Source: Streptomyces viridochromogenes (lineage in GTDB: Bacteria > Actinomycetota > Actinomycetes > Streptomycetales > Streptomycetaceae). Taken from it: a stretch of DNA of 64,000 nt. Positions within the stretch are counted from its first letter, which is position 1. Each line of letters opens with the position of its first letter. Made by a program: the position numbers and the translations under genes. Below are positions 1 through 9,534 of this stretch, in pieces. The notes beneath the pieces were generated by a model. That model saw nothing but the letters and a program-made list of their open reading frames with translations. It made no database searches and was not told the origin of the DNA. Where the stretch lies: contig NZ_LGUR01000208.1 in the NCBI RefSeq assembly GCF_001270495.1, forward strand, positions 1 through 64,000, written 5' to 3'.

Positions 1-1
1 C

Positions 2-694
2 ACGGAACTGCTCAGCGGCGGTCAGGTCAGCCGGGCGATCATGGTCTCGGTCGGGGTCACGCTCGTCGGCACGCTGTTCTCCATGGCGGTGTCGGTGCTG
101 GCCGCCTACGGCCTGTCCCGGCCGGGGAGTCTGGGCCATCGGTTCTTCCTGATGACCATGATGGCGACGATGTTCTTCGGCGCCGGGCTCATTCCGACGT
201 ATCTGCTGGTGCAGTCCCTCGGGCTCACCGACACGTATCTGTCGCTGATCCTGCCGAGTGCGGTCAGTGTCTTCAACATCCTGGTGCTGCGGGCGTTCTT
301 CATGGGGATCTCGCCCGAGCTCACCGAGTCCGCGCGGATCGACGGGGCCAGTGACCTGCGGATTCTGCTGACCATCATCATGCCGCTGTCGCGGGCTGTG
401 CTGGCCGTCATCTCGCTGTTCTACGCGGTCGGGTACTGGAGTGCCTGGTTCAACGCCTCCATCTATCTCACCGACCAGCAGATGATGCCGTTGCAGAACG
501 TGCTCATCCAGCTGGTCCAGAAGAACACCGAGGCGCCGACGGGGCTTCAGCAGGCGGTGCGGACCGGTCAACTCTCCGCGCTGGGGCTGCAGATGGCGGT
601 CATGGTCCTCGCGCTGATTCCGGTCGCGGTCGCTTCTCCGTTTGTCCAGCGGCATTTCAAGAAGGGCATGTTGACCGGCGCGGTCAAGGGCTGA
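2..694 (+). CDS. Carbohydrate ABC transporter permease (5' end cut by window)
   Basis: Inner-membrane permease subunit of a binding-protein-dependent sugar importer. The reading frame is open back to base 2, so the true start lies outside the window; an internal ATG at 41 is not taken as the start. The visible part has several hydrophobic segments and a MetI-type EAA loop (ESARIDGASDLRILLTIIMP) that contacts the ATPase, as in the LplC/YtcP-like permeases that end such operons. It precedes GH74, GH42 and GH95 genes on the same strand, which suggests import of xyloglucan oligosaccharides; that substrate is inferred from context only. Family call is secure, substrate is not. Confidence 0.88.
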   Translation, partial: TELLSGGQVSRAIMVSVGVTLVGTLFSMAVSVLAAYGLSRPGSLGHRFFLMTMMATMFFGAGLIPTYLLVQSLGLTDTYLSLILPSAVSVFNILVLRAFFMGISPELTESARIDGASDLRILLTIIMPLSRAVLAVISLFYAVGYWSAWFNASIYLTDQQMMPLQNVLIQLVQKNTEAPTGLQQAVRTGQLSALGLQMAVMVLALIPVAVASPFVQRHFKKGMLTGAVKG

Positions 695-724
695 CGGTCA
701 CTTTTGGGAGAACAGGGCCACCGG

Positions 725-804
725 TTGTTCGCTGTCTGCGGCTTCGTTGTGGCTGGTCGCGCCCACGCGGCGGAGCCGCAAATCGATGCAGCCCCGCGCC
801 CCTA
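725..804 (-). repeat. Streptomyces-type dispersed intergenic repeat, copy 1 (inverted)
   Basis: On the minus strand this reads aggggcgcggggctgcatcg followed by a block containing gcggctccgccgcgtgggcg. The same unit occurs at 21284-21332 and 24159-24212 in the opposite orientation. Such units are common between Streptomyces genes; no coding potential is seen. It occupies most of the gap between the permease and the GH74 gene. Confidence 0.75.
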
Positions 805-846
805 GTTAGGTATCCGCATCCCCCCTTTGTAAGAACGAGGTACGTC

Positions 847-3069
847 ATGCGCTCGTCCCAGCCCAGCAGAAGAACCGTTCTCGCCGGGACCGCGGCCGCC
901 GCCGCGCTCACTGCCCTGCCGCCGCTCGCGGCACCCGCGGCCGCGGCAGAGTCCGCCGCTCCCGCCGGCCCGGCATACCGCTGGCGCACCGCCGTCATGG
1001 GCGGTACCGGATTCGTCACCGGCGTCCTCTTCCACCCCTCCGTCCGCGGTCTCGCCTATGCCCGTACCGACATCGGCGGCGCCTACCGCTGGGACGACCG
1101 GACCGGCCGGTGGATCCCGCTCACCGACCACCTGGGCTGGGACGACTGGAACCTGCTCGGCGTCGAGGCCATCGCCGTCGACCCGGCGCACCCCAACCGG
1201 GTGTACCTCTCCCTCGGCACGTACGCCCAGTCCTGGGCCGGAAACGGAGCCGTCCTGCGCTCCGAGGACCGCGGCGCCACGTGGAAGCGCACCGACCTCA
1301 CCGTGAAGCTCGGCGCCAACGAGGACGGGCGGGGCGCGGGGGAGCGGCTGCTCGTCGACCCGCGGGACAGCGACACGCTGTGGCTGGGCACCCGGCACGA
1401 CGGGCTGCTCAAGTCGACCGACCGGGGCGCCAGTTGGCAGGCCGTGAGCTTCCCGGCCACGCCCGGCGCCACCGGCCAGGGCGTCGTCCTCCTCGTCGCC
1501 GCGGGCCGTACCGTCTACGCCGGCTGGGGCGACTCCGACGGCACCGCCGGCCAGCCGAACCTGTACCGCACCTCCGACGGCACGACCTGGGAGGCGGTCC
1601 CCGGCCAGCCCACCGGCACCGCCGCCAAGGTGCCGATCCGCGCCGCGTACGACAAGCACACGCGCGAGCTGTACGTGACGTACGGCAACGCGCCCGGCCC
1701 CAACGGCCAGTCGGACGGCAGCGTGCACAAGCTGCGCACCACCGACGGGAAGTGGACCGAGGTCACGCCGGTCAAGCCCGGCGGCGCGACGAGCGACGGG
1801 GGGACCGACACCTTCGCCTACGGCGGTGTCGCCGTCGACGCCTGCCGCCCCGGCACCGTCGTCGTCTCCACCAACAACCGCTGGGCGCTGGTCGACACCC
1901 TGTACCGGACCACCGACGGCGGCCGCAGCTGGGAGTCCCTGAAGGACAAGGCCGTCCTCGACGTCTCCGAGACCCCCTTCCTCACCTTCGGCGCCGACGA
2001 GCCCAAGTTCGGCTGGTGGATCCAGGCCGTCGGCATCGACCCGTACGACTCCCGGCACATCGTCTACGGCACCGGCGCGACCCTCTACGGCACCCGGGAC
2101 CTGCGGAACTGGGCCCCACAGATCCGTGGCCTGGAGGAGACGTCCGTCCGCCAGCTGCTCTCGCCCCCGGCCGGAGCGGCGCATCTGATCAGCGGCAACG
2201 GCGACATCGGCGTGATGTACCACGAGTCGCTCACGGCGTCGCCCTCGCGCGGCATGGCCTCGAACCCCGTGTTCGGGTCGGCCACCGGTCTCGCCCAGGC
2301 CGCGGCCAAGCCGTCGTACGTGGTCCGGACCGGCTGGGGCGACCACGGCAACGGCGCCTACTCGAACGACGGCGGGCAGACGTGGGCGCCGTTCAAGGCG
2401 CAGCCCGCCATCGCCAAGGACGCGCCGGGGCCGATCGTCACCAGCGCCGACGGCAGTGTGCTGCTGTGGTCCTTCGCGCACTGGGACGGCACCGTGTACC
2501 CGGCTCAGCGCTCCGCCGACAACGGCGCCACCTGGGCCGAGGTCGCCTCTGTGCCGAAGGGCGCCGTGCTCGTCGCGGACCCCGTCGACCCGAAGCGCTT
2601 CTACGCCTTCGACACGGCCACCGGCACCCTCCACGCCAGCACCGACGGCGGCCTGACCTTCGCCGCCCGGGCCTCCGGCCTGAACTCGGGCGACAAGGAG
2701 TTCCAGCTGGCCGCGGCCCCGGGCCGGTCCGGCGACCTGTGGCTGAGCCTGAAGTGGAACGGGCTCTACCGGTCCACCGACGGCGGCACCACCTTCACCA
2801 AGGTCGGCAGCTGCGGGGCGTCGTACACCCTCGGCTTCGGCAAGGCGGCCGAGGGCGCCCCCTACCCGGCGGTCTACATGGTCGGCTCCACCGAGACGAT
2901 CACCGCCGTGTACCGCTCCGACGACGAGGCGAAGACCTGGACGCGGATCAACGACGACCAGCACCAGTGGGGCTGGATCGGCGCCGCCGTCACCGGCGAC
3001 CCAAGGGTCTACGGCCGTGTCTACGTCGCCACCAACGGACGCGGCGTGCAGTACGGGGAGCCCGTCTGA
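847..3069 (+). CDS. GH74 endo-xyloglucanase, Tat-exported
   Basis: Secreted endo-beta-1,4-glucanase that cuts the xyloglucan backbone. The 740-residue product starts with a twin-arginine signal peptide (SRRTVLAG, then an Ala-rich core ending near residue 35). The rest is a beta-propeller protein with repeated BNR-like turns (for example RSEDRGATWK, KSTDRGASWQ, RSTDGGTTF). Asp75 in ARTDIGGAYRW and the Asp in SGNGDIGVMY match the two catalytic Asp motifs of GH74. No carbohydrate-binding module follows the propeller. The ATG has an acgagg ribosome site. Its TGA overlaps the next ATG by one base (TGATG), implying coupled translation with GH42. Endo versus exo mode cannot be told by eye. Confidence 0.9.
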   Translation: MRSSQPSRRTVLAGTAAAAALTALPPLAAPAAAAESAAPAGPAYRWRTAVMGGTGFVTGVLFHPSVRGLAYARTDIGGAYRWDDRTGRWIPLTDHLGWDDWNLLGVEAIAVDPAHPNRVYLSLGTYAQSWAGNGAVLRSEDRGATWKRTDLTVKLGANEDGRGAGERLLVDPRDSDTLWLGTRHDGLLKSTDRGASWQAVSFPATPGATGQGVVLLVAAGRTVYAGWGDSDGTAGQPNLYRTSDGTTWEAVPGQPTGTAAKVPIRAAYDKHTRELYVTYGNAPGPNGQSDGSVHKLRTTDGKWTEVTPVKPGGATSDGGTDTFAYGGVAVDACRPGTVVVSTNNRWALVDTLYRTTDGGRSWESLKDKAVLDVSETPFLTFGADEPKFGWWIQAVGIDPYDSRHIVYGTGATLYGTRDLRNWAPQIRGLEETSVRQLLSPPAGAAHLISGNGDIGVMYHESLTASPSRGMASNPVFGSATGLAQAAAKPSYVVRTGWGDHGNGAYSNDGGQTWAPFKAQPAIAKDAPGPIVTSADGSVLLWSFAHWDGTVYPAQRSADNGATWAEVASVPKGAVLVADPVDPKRFYAFDTATGTLHASTDGGLTFAARASGLNSGDKEFQLAAAPGRSGDLWLSLKWNGLYRSTDGGTTFTKVGSCGASYTLGFGKAAEGAPYPAVYMVGSTETITAVYRSDDEAKTWTRINDDQHQWGWIGAAVTGDPRVYGRVYVATNGRGVQYGEPV

Positions 3070-5051
3070 TGCCGGAGCGAGAAAGGCCCGCCCTGAGCGA
3101 TGCCACCCGTGGGCGTCTCCTCTTCGGCGGCGACTACAACCCCGAGCAGTGGCCCGAGGAGACCTGGCCCGAGGACGTCCGGCTGATGAAGGCCGCCGGC
3201 GTCAACTCGGTCACCCTCGGCGTCTTCTCCTGGTCGAAGCTGGAACCGGAGCCCGGCGCGCGGGAGTTCGGCTGGCTGGACCGGCTCATGGACCTCATGC
3301 ACGACAACGGCATCGGCGTCGTCCTCGCCACCCCGACCTCCTCACCCCCGCCCTGGATGGGCCGGCTGCACCCCGACACCCTGCCCGTCACCGAGGACGG
3401 CCGCACCGAGTGGTGGGGCGGCCGGCAGCACTTCTCGCACTCCAGCGCCACCTACCGGCGCTACGCCGCCGCCATCACCGAGGACCTGGCCGCCCGCTAC
3501 GGCGGCCACCCGGCCCTGACGATGTGGCACATCAACAACGAGTACTGCACCTTCGACCACGGCGACGAGGCGGCTGCGGCCTTCCGACGGTGGCTGCGGG
3601 AGAGGTACGGCACCCTCGACGCCCTCAACGAGGCCTGGGGCACCGCCTTCTGGAGCCAGGGATACGACACCTGGGACGGCATCCTGCCGGCCCGTCTGCC
3701 GCACTACATGCGCAACCCCGCCCAGGTCCTGGACTTCCGGCGCTTCACCTCCGACATGCTCCTGGAGTGCTACGTCGCCGAGCGCGACATCGTCCGCCGG
3801 CACACCCCGCACCTCCCGGTCACCAGCAACTTCATGCCGCTGTGGTTCGGGCAGGACGCCTGGCGCTGGGCCGAGGAGGAGGACGTCGTCTCCGTCGACC
3901 TCTACCCCGACCCGCGCGACCCGCTCGGCGCCCAGCACGGCGCCCTCGTGCAGGACATGACCCGCTCCCAGGCACGCGGGCCCTGGATGCTCATGGAGCA
4001 GGCGGCCGGACCGGTCAACTGGCGGGGCGTCAACCACCCCAAGCCCCGCGGCCTCAACCGCCTCTGGTCCCTCCAGGCCGTGGCCCGCGGCGCCGACGCC
4101 GTCTGCTACTTCCAGTGGCGGCAGTCCCGGCAGGGCGCGGAGAAGTTCCACTCCGGGATGGTCAGCCACGCCGGGGAGGAGGGCCGTACGTACCAGGAGG
4201 TCAAGCAGCTCGGCGCGGACCTCGCGCGGATCGCCCCGGAGGTGTCGGGCCGGCACAGCGGCGCCGACGTCGCCGTCCTGCACGACTGGCACGCCTGGTG
4301 GGCCGGCGCCCAGGACGGCCGCCTGTCCCAGCGGGTCGACCACGCAGACGTACTCAAGACCTGGCACCGCGCCCTGTGGCAGGCCCACCTCACCACCGAC
4401 TTCGCCCACCCCGAGCACGACCTGACCGCGTACCGGCTCGTCGTCGTACCGCAGCTCTACCTCCTCACGGACGTGGCGATCGAGAACCTCCTCGCCTACG
4501 TCCGCCAGGGCGGCACCCTCGTCTGCGGCTTCCTCACCGGCGTCGCCGACGAGGACGACCGGGTCCGGCCCGGCGGCATGGACGCCCGGCTGCGCGAGCT
4601 GTTCGGCATCCGGACCCTGCACGAGTGGTGGCCCCTGGACGCCGAGGAGAGCGTCGTCTGCGAGGGCTTCCGGGGAACCCTGTGGTCCGAGGAACTGGAG
4701 GCCGACGGCACCGCCGACGAGACCGTCCCGTACAAGGGCGGTGAACTCGACGGACTGCCCGCCGTCCTGCGCAAGGACCGGGCCTGGTACGTCTCCACGC
4801 TCCCGGAGCCGGACGCGCTGCGCGACCTGCTGGCCCGCGTCGCGGCCGGCGCGGGCGCCCGGCCGGTGCTCGACGGCCTCCCCGAGCAGGTCGAGGCCGT
4901 ACGCCGGGGCGAGGTGCTGTTCGTGCTGAACCACGGCCGCGAGCCGGTGACCGTCGAGGTGCCCGGCACCCACCACGACCTGCTCACCGGGGCGGCCGTC
5001 ACGGACCGGGTCACCCTCGGCCGCTACGACGTGGCGGTACTGCGGCCATGA
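3069..5051 (+). CDS. GH42 beta-galactosidase
   Basis: Cytoplasmic beta-galactosidase of 660 residues without a signal peptide. It opens with the GH42 motif GGDYNPEQWPEE. The acid/base Glu lies in MWHINNEY and the nucleophile Glu in WMLMEQAAGPVNW. The trimerisation and C-terminal domains follow, so the length is normal. The ATG at 3069 overlaps the GH74 stop, and its own stop overlaps the next start (ATGA). In this locus the likely job is removal of beta-1,2-galactose from the xylose side chains of imported xyloglucan fragments, after GH95 removes any fucose. The family is certain; the linkage is inferred. Confidence 0.93.
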   Translation: MPERERPALSDATRGRLLFGGDYNPEQWPEETWPEDVRLMKAAGVNSVTLGVFSWSKLEPEPGAREFGWLDRLMDLMHDNGIGVVLATPTSSPPPWMGRLHPDTLPVTEDGRTEWWGGRQHFSHSSATYRRYAAAITEDLAARYGGHPALTMWHINNEYCTFDHGDEAAAAFRRWLRERYGTLDALNEAWGTAFWSQGYDTWDGILPARLPHYMRNPAQVLDFRRFTSDMLLECYVAERDIVRRHTPHLPVTSNFMPLWFGQDAWRWAEEEDVVSVDLYPDPRDPLGAQHGALVQDMTRSQARGPWMLMEQAAGPVNWRGVNHPKPRGLNRLWSLQAVARGADAVCYFQWRQSRQGAEKFHSGMVSHAGEEGRTYQEVKQLGADLARIAPEVSGRHSGADVAVLHDWHAWWAGAQDGRLSQRVDHADVLKTWHRALWQAHLTTDFAHPEHDLTAYRLVVVPQLYLLTDVAIENLLAYVRQGGTLVCGFLTGVADEDDRVRPGGMDARLRELFGIRTLHEWWPLDAEESVVCEGFRGTLWSEELEADGTADETVPYKGGELDGLPAVLRKDRAWYVSTLPEPDALRDLLARVAAGAGARPVLDGLPEQVEAVRRGEVLFVLNHGREPVTVEVPGTHHDLLTGAAVTDRVTLGRYDVAVLRP

Positions 5052-7267
5052 CCCGAACCCCGGTCCACGGAACCTGGGAGCCGCAGCCGGCCGCCCGCTG
5101 GGAGGACGCCTTCCTCAGCGGCAACGGCCACCACGGCACCCTTGTGTTCGGCGACCCGAACGACGACCGCGTCATCGTCACCCATCACACCCTGGTCCGC
5201 CCCAACGGCGGCGACACCCGCCCACCGCGGCTCGCCGCCGAACTCTCCGCCCTCCAGGACCGCCTCCTGGCCGGCGACCGCACCGCCGCGGAGGGCTTCA
5301 CCGACGGCCGCCCGCTCCAGTGGGTGCGGCCCTTCCACCCCGCCTTCCAGATCCGGCTGCACCGGCCGTCCGGCGAGGGGCACGGCTACGGCTACCGCCG
5401 GTCCGTCGACTTCGCCACGGGCGTCGTCCGGGCCGAGTGCGCCGACTGGACCAGCGAGGTCTTCGTCTCCCGCGCCGACGACGTGATCGTCCAGCACGTC
5501 ACGTCACCCGGCCGCACCCTCGACATCTCCCTGGACCACGGCCTTCCCGGGGCTCCCGCCGGACTGGGGGTCGGCCACGGTGCCCTTCTCACCCCCGAGG
5601 GCGCCCTGCTGAGCCTGCGCGCCCGCTATCCCGAGGGCGACCGAGCCTTCACCGGCGTCACGCTGATCGCCGTCACCGGCGGTACGACGGCGCTCGCCCC
5701 GCCGGGCGTGCACCTGGAGGAAGCCCGGTCCGTCCTGCTCCTCACCCGGGTCCGGCGCCACACCGGCGAACTCGACGTGACCGCGGAGGGCCGCGCCCTG
5801 CGCGAGCTGGCGGCCCTGGAGTACGACGAACTCCTCGAACGCCATGTCGCCCTCCACCGCACCGCCTACGAGCGCGTCACCCTCGACCTCGCCGCCGACC
5901 CGGCCGAACGGTCCCTGCCCGGCTCCGAGTTGCTGAAGCGCCCGCACGCGGCCGCCCTGCTGGAGCGGCTGTTCGCGGCCGGCCGCTACCACCTGCTGTC
6001 CGCCAGCGGCCTCTTCCCGCCCCGGCTGACCGGCCTGTGGACCGGCGACTGGAACACCGCCTGGTCGGGCGCGTTCACCAACGACGCCAACCTCAACCTC
6101 CAGACCGCCTCCGCCGCGGCCGCCGCCCTCCCCGAGGTCACCGAGGCCCACGCCGCGCTGCTCCAACGCCAGCTGCCCGACTGGCGCGACAACGCCCGCG
6201 CCGTCTTCGGCACCCGGGGCGTGGTGGCCCCCGCGCACACCGACGGCGAGTCGGGTCACTCGTACCACTTCAGCCGCGAATACCCCCTGCACCTGTGGAC
6301 CGCCGCCGCCGACTGGCTGCTCAAACCCCTCGTCGACCACGACGAGAGCCACGGCACCCGCGACCCGCGCACCGCCGCCGCCCTCGCCGAAGTCGCCTAC
6401 TTCTACGAGGACTTCCTCACCCGGACCGACGCCGACGGCCACCTGGTCGTCGTCCCCTCCTACTCACCCGAGAACCGCCCGGCGAACGCGAGCTGGGGCA
6501 CGATCAACGCGGCCATGGACCTCTCGGCGGCCCGGCACGCGCTCCTCACGGCCGCCGCCTACCACCCGGACACCCCGGACGCCGACCGCTGGCGCGCCCT
6601 CGCCGACCGCCTGCCCCCGCACCGGGTCAACGAGGACGGCGCCCTCGCCGAATGGGCCTGGCCGGGCCTGGAGGACACCTACGACCACCGCCACCTCAGC
6701 CACCTCTACGGCGTCTGGCCGCTCGACGAGATCACCCCGTACGACACCCCCGACCTCGCGACGGCCGCCCACCGCGCCCTCGAACTCCGCGGCGCCGAGA
6801 ACGACTCCGCGCACGGCCACCTCCACCACGCCCTGATCGCGGCCCGCCTCCGGGACGGCGACCGGATCGCGCACGCCCTCGACCAGGTCCTGGGCGGCGA
6901 CTTCTTCCACGCCTCCCTGATGAGCGCCCACTACCCGAACCGCGACGTCTACAACGCGGACGCCGCGCACACCCTGCCCGCCGTACTGATCGAGACGCTC
7001 GTGCAGTCGACCCCGGACCGACTGGTCCTGCTGCCCGCCCTTCCCCCCACCTTCCGGGAGGGCCGGCTCCGGGGCGTTCGCACCCGGTTCGGCGCGGAGG
7101 TCGACCTGACCTGGACGCGCGACGGCGCGACGGCGGTCCTGAAGCCGTCCCGCACCGTCCGCGTCGAACTCCGGACTTCATCCGGCGACGGCGACAGCGA
7201 CCACGAAGCTCAACCGCTCGACCTCGTCGCCGGAGAAGACCACGTCCTCACCCTGGGGGCGTGGTAA
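5048..7267 (+). CDS. GH95 alpha-L-fucosidase-like glycoside hydrolase
   Basis: Predicted cytoplasmic inverting glycosidase of 739 residues, no signal peptide. The N-terminal domain opens with WEDAFLSGNGHHG, typical of GH95. The (alpha/alpha)6 region carries the Asn pair in DANLNLQTASAA, a SPEN motif and HRHLSHLYG, as in 1,2-alpha-L-fucosidases. Fucosylated xyloglucan carries alpha-1,2-fucose on galactose, so this enzyme would act before the GH42 product. Start overlaps the GH42 stop by four bases (ATGA), so the two are co-translated. Some GH95 members prefer alpha-L-galactose, also found on some xyloglucans, so the exact sugar is open. Confidence 0.88.
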   Translation: MTRTPVHGTWEPQPAARWEDAFLSGNGHHGTLVFGDPNDDRVIVTHHTLVRPNGGDTRPPRLAAELSALQDRLLAGDRTAAEGFTDGRPLQWVRPFHPAFQIRLHRPSGEGHGYGYRRSVDFATGVVRAECADWTSEVFVSRADDVIVQHVTSPGRTLDISLDHGLPGAPAGLGVGHGALLTPEGALLSLRARYPEGDRAFTGVTLIAVTGGTTALAPPGVHLEEARSVLLLTRVRRHTGELDVTAEGRALRELAALEYDELLERHVALHRTAYERVTLDLAADPAERSLPGSELLKRPHAAALLERLFAAGRYHLLSASGLFPPRLTGLWTGDWNTAWSGAFTNDANLNLQTASAAAAALPEVTEAHAALLQRQLPDWRDNARAVFGTRGVVAPAHTDGESGHSYHFSREYPLHLWTAAADWLLKPLVDHDESHGTRDPRTAAALAEVAYFYEDFLTRTDADGHLVVVPSYSPENRPANASWGTINAAMDLSAARHALLTAAAYHPDTPDADRWRALADRLPPHRVNEDGALAEWAWPGLEDTYDHRHLSHLYGVWPLDEITPYDTPDLATAAHRALELRGAENDSAHGHLHHALIAARLRDGDRIAHALDQVLGGDFFHASLMSAHYPNRDVYNADAAHTLPAVLIETLVQSTPDRLVLLPALPPTFREGRLRGVRTRFGAEVDLTWTRDGATAVLKPSRTVRVELRTSSGDGDSDHEAQPLDLVAGEDHVLTLGAW

Positions 7268-7315
7268 CTCCCCGCAAATCCCCCGCAACTCCCCCCACCC
7301 ATGGAAAGGGACACC

Positions 7316-8029
7316 ATGGCAAAGAGCGCACTGCGCAAGATCACCATGGCCGTGCTGGCCCCGGCGATGGCCATCGGCGCCACCGTCGGACTGGCCTCCG
7401 CCCCCGCGTCGGCCGCGGTCTGGAACTCCTGCGACCAGTGGGGCAACACCAGCCTCAACGGCTACACGCTCTACAACAACATCTGGGGCTCCGGCGCCGG
7501 CAGCCAGTGCATATGGGCCAACTCCGGCACCAACTGGGGTGTCTGGGCCAACCACCCCAACACCGGCGGCATCAAGTCCTACCCCAACTCCAAGAAGGTG
7601 ATCAACAAGACGATCGCCTCCCTCGGCTCGCTCACCAGCAGCTACAACGTCACCGTCCCGTCGTCCGGCGCGTACAACACGTCGTACGACATCTGGGACA
7701 CCGACTACGACTACGAGATCATGCTCTGGGTCAACTACAACGGAGCCGTCGGCCCGCTCGGCACCTCGCAGGGCAACGTCACGCTCGGCGGTCACACCTG
7801 GACCGTCTACAAGGGCACCAACGGAGCCAACGAGGTGTTCTCGTTCCTGCGGACCTCCGACTCCAGCTCCGGCACCGTGAACATCAAGCCGATCCTGACC
7901 TGGATCACCGGCAAGGGCTGGATGTCCAGCAGCGAGACCATCGGTGACGTCCAGTTCGGCTACGAGATCACCTCGTCCTCCGGCGGCCTGGACTTCAACA
8001 CCAACAACCTGACGGTCAGCAGCAGCTGA
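7316..8029 (+). CDS. GH12 endoglucanase/xyloglucanase, secreted (copy a)
   Basis: Secreted retaining endo-beta-1,4-glucanase of 237 residues. The start at 7316 is preferred over an in-frame ATG at 7301 because ggaaaggg lies just upstream of it. A Sec signal peptide (KSALRKITMAVLAPAMAIGA) ends near ASAA, followed directly by the GH12 domain starting VWNSCDQWG. The nucleophile Glu is in YEIMLWV and the acid/base Glu in FGYEITS. No carbohydrate-binding module is present. It lies 48 bases after GH95, so it may belong to the same transcript. GH12 includes cellulases and xyloglucanases; context favours xyloglucan. Confidence 0.92.
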   Translation: MAKSALRKITMAVLAPAMAIGATVGLASAPASAAVWNSCDQWGNTSLNGYTLYNNIWGSGAGSQCIWANSGTNWGVWANHPNTGGIKSYPNSKKVINKTIASLGSLTSSYNVTVPSSGAYNTSYDIWDTDYDYEIMLWVNYNGAVGPLGTSQGNVTLGGHTWTVYKGTNGANEVFSFLRTSDSSSGTVNIKPILTWITGKGWMSSSETIGDVQFGYEITSSSGGLDFNTNNLTVSSS

Positions 8030-8335
8030 CCCGTCACCGGGGCCGGGGCCGGCTCGCGCCTGTCGCTGTCGTCAGGCTCCGCCGGCCTCGGCCCGCGGCT
8101 GGTTGTGATCGGTGCAGGTGGATTCCCGGAGTCGGCGCCGGTGGGTGTCGGCGGGCAGGATCGCCCGGACCGACGACTCCACCGTCAGCAGTGGCTGACC
8201 GTGTCGTGGGGCGGGGCCCGACCCGCCGGTCGCTGTCGTCAGGCGCGGTCGACCTCGGCCCGTAGTGCGTTGTAGTCGGCGAAGGCGGACTCCACGTCGG
8301 CGCGGGTCAGGGCGTAGCGGGCCAGGTCGTAGGTG
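8011..8335. repeat. Degenerate duplication of the GH12/sulfotransferase junction
   Basis: The GH12a 3' end, the intergenic segment and the sulfotransferase 3' end appear twice, offset by about 167-169 bases. Copy A runs from about 8011 and copy B from about 8181. They share an identical 16-mer, gtcgctgtcgtcaggc, at 8062 and 8229, and near-identical cctcggcccg blocks at 8086 and 8253. On the minus strand copy A (8072-8165) encodes a decayed sulfotransferase C-terminus: DHNQPRAEAGGA against DYNALRAEVDRA in the intact gene. Copy B carries a second version of the GH12 tail and stop at 8181-8198. This looks like a remnant of tandem duplication followed by deletion. Confidence 0.7.
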
Positions 8336-9426
8336 TGGCGCCGGGTGCCCTTGGGGCGGGCGACGGCCCCGGGGAGACGGGTCGCCTCGGACTCGGTCCA
8401 GTGGGCGCCCACGGCGGCGTAGAGCTTGGGGGCGCCGGAGGCCGGATCGGAGCCGAGCCAGGAGTACGGCACGTCCACCAGCTGCTCCGCGGGGATGTCG
8501 GCCCGCGCCGCCAGACCGCGTGTCATCGCGCGGCTCAGCAGGTCCAGCCAGGTGGCGCCGATGCCGGACAGGTCCAGGGGCCGGGAACTGACCGCCATGC
8601 CGTGCTCGATCAGGCTGCAGAAGGACGCCACGGCGGTGACCGGATCGCGGTGGCACCACACGATCGTGGCGTCGGGGAACACCGTGCGCAGCGCGTCCAG
8701 GTTCTCCAGGTGCATCGGGGACTTCAGCATCCAGCGACGGCGCGGGCGGCCGTACTGGAGGACCTGGTAGATCTGCTTGAGGTACCGGTAGTCGGGGACG
8801 AAGTCCCGCTCGCAGTGCCAGTCCCGGTACTCGGGGATCCGGGCCTGGGAGAACGGCATCAGGGCGTGCGGGAGCGCGAACGTACACTCCTCCGGCCCCT
8901 CGGCCGCCATCGCGTGGATGTCACGGAAGCGCGGCGCGAACAGGTCGGCTCCCTGCACCATCCGGCGCCCGGCCGTGACCGCCTTCCGCCGTTGCCGGGG
9001 CGGCAACTCCAGGTCGGGCGCCAGCAGTTCCCACAGCAGCGGGCCGCGGTGCTCGTCCGACAGTGTGAGCACGGCGTGCGTGACGGTGGTCGCGGTGCGC
9101 GGCAGTCCCACCACGAACACCGGCCGCTCGATCGGCTCCCGCTCGATCTCCGGATGCTCGGCGATCAGCCGCCGCACGCGGGCCCGGTTGGTGAGATGCC
9201 GGCGCACATGCGCCTGCGCCGACTGCCAGCCGACCGGGGTGAGCCGCTCGGCCCGCGCCCACCAGCCCAGCAGCGACCGGAAGTCGTCGACGAACTGCCC
9301 GTCGCCGGGCCCCGCCCCGGCCTTCCCGGTGATCCGGTCGAAGACCCGGCCGGGATCGCGCCGCGAGCCGAAGGCCGGGCGCACCAGCAGATTCGCGAGG
9401 GCGAGGGAGAGCGAAGACGCGGACAC
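8239..9426 (-). CDS. Sulfotransferase family protein
   Basis: Product of 395 residues resembling PAPS-dependent sulfotransferases (Sulfotransfer_3-like). The 5'-phosphosulfate-binding loop is PVFVVGLPRTATT, about residue 105, and a second conserved block IVWCHRDPVTAVASF matches the 3'-phosphate-binding region. No signal peptide or membrane span is evident. The substrate cannot be read from sequence. It is convergent with GH12a and tandem with GH31, but it has no obvious place in xyloglucan breakdown. A decayed copy of its C-terminus lies just downstream at 8072-8165, so the family was once duplicated here. Confidence 0.85.
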   Translation of the reverse strand: MSASSLSLALANLLVRPAFGSRRDPGRVFDRITGKAGAGPGDGQFVDDFRSLLGWWARAERLTPVGWQSAQAHVRRHLTNRARVRRLIAEHPEIEREPIERPVFVVGLPRTATTVTHAVLTLSDEHRGPLLWELLAPDLELPPRQRRKAVTAGRRMVQGADLFAPRFRDIHAMAAEGPEECTFALPHALMPFSQARIPEYRDWHCERDFVPDYRYLKQIYQVLQYGRPRRRWMLKSPMHLENLDALRTVFPDATIVWCHRDPVTAVASFCSLIEHGMAVSSRPLDLSGIGATWLDLLSRAMTRGLAARADIPAEQLVDVPYSWLGSDPASGAPKLYAAVGAHWTESEATRLPGAVARPKGTRRHTYDLARYALTRADVESAFADYNALRAEVDRA

Positions 9427-9482
9427 GCAGCGAACCTATCGCGCCCAACTCACCTGTGAGAACCGGAAGTTGGCCGAACATG

Positions 9483-9528
9483 CGGAGAGGGTGGCCGGAA
9501 GACCTCCATCGTCCGGCCACCCTCTCCG
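9483..9528 (-). terminator. Strong hairpin after GH31
   Basis: A 17-bp perfect stem (cggagagggtggccgga with its complement) around a 12-base loop lies directly after the GH31 stop in its reading direction. It separates GH31 from the sulfotransferase gene. Confidence 0.8.
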
Positions 9529-9534
9529 ACACGG

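Noticed and set aside
802..2964. 720-codon open frame on the minus strand
   Set aside because: Mirror image of the GH74 gene; high GC third positions keep the complementary frame open, and the translation is Gly/Val/Arg-rich with no family motif.
8072..8887. 271-codon minus-strand frame overlapping the sulfotransferase gene
   Set aside because: Mostly an out-of-frame shadow; only its last ~31 codons are meaningful, as the decayed duplicate C-terminus.
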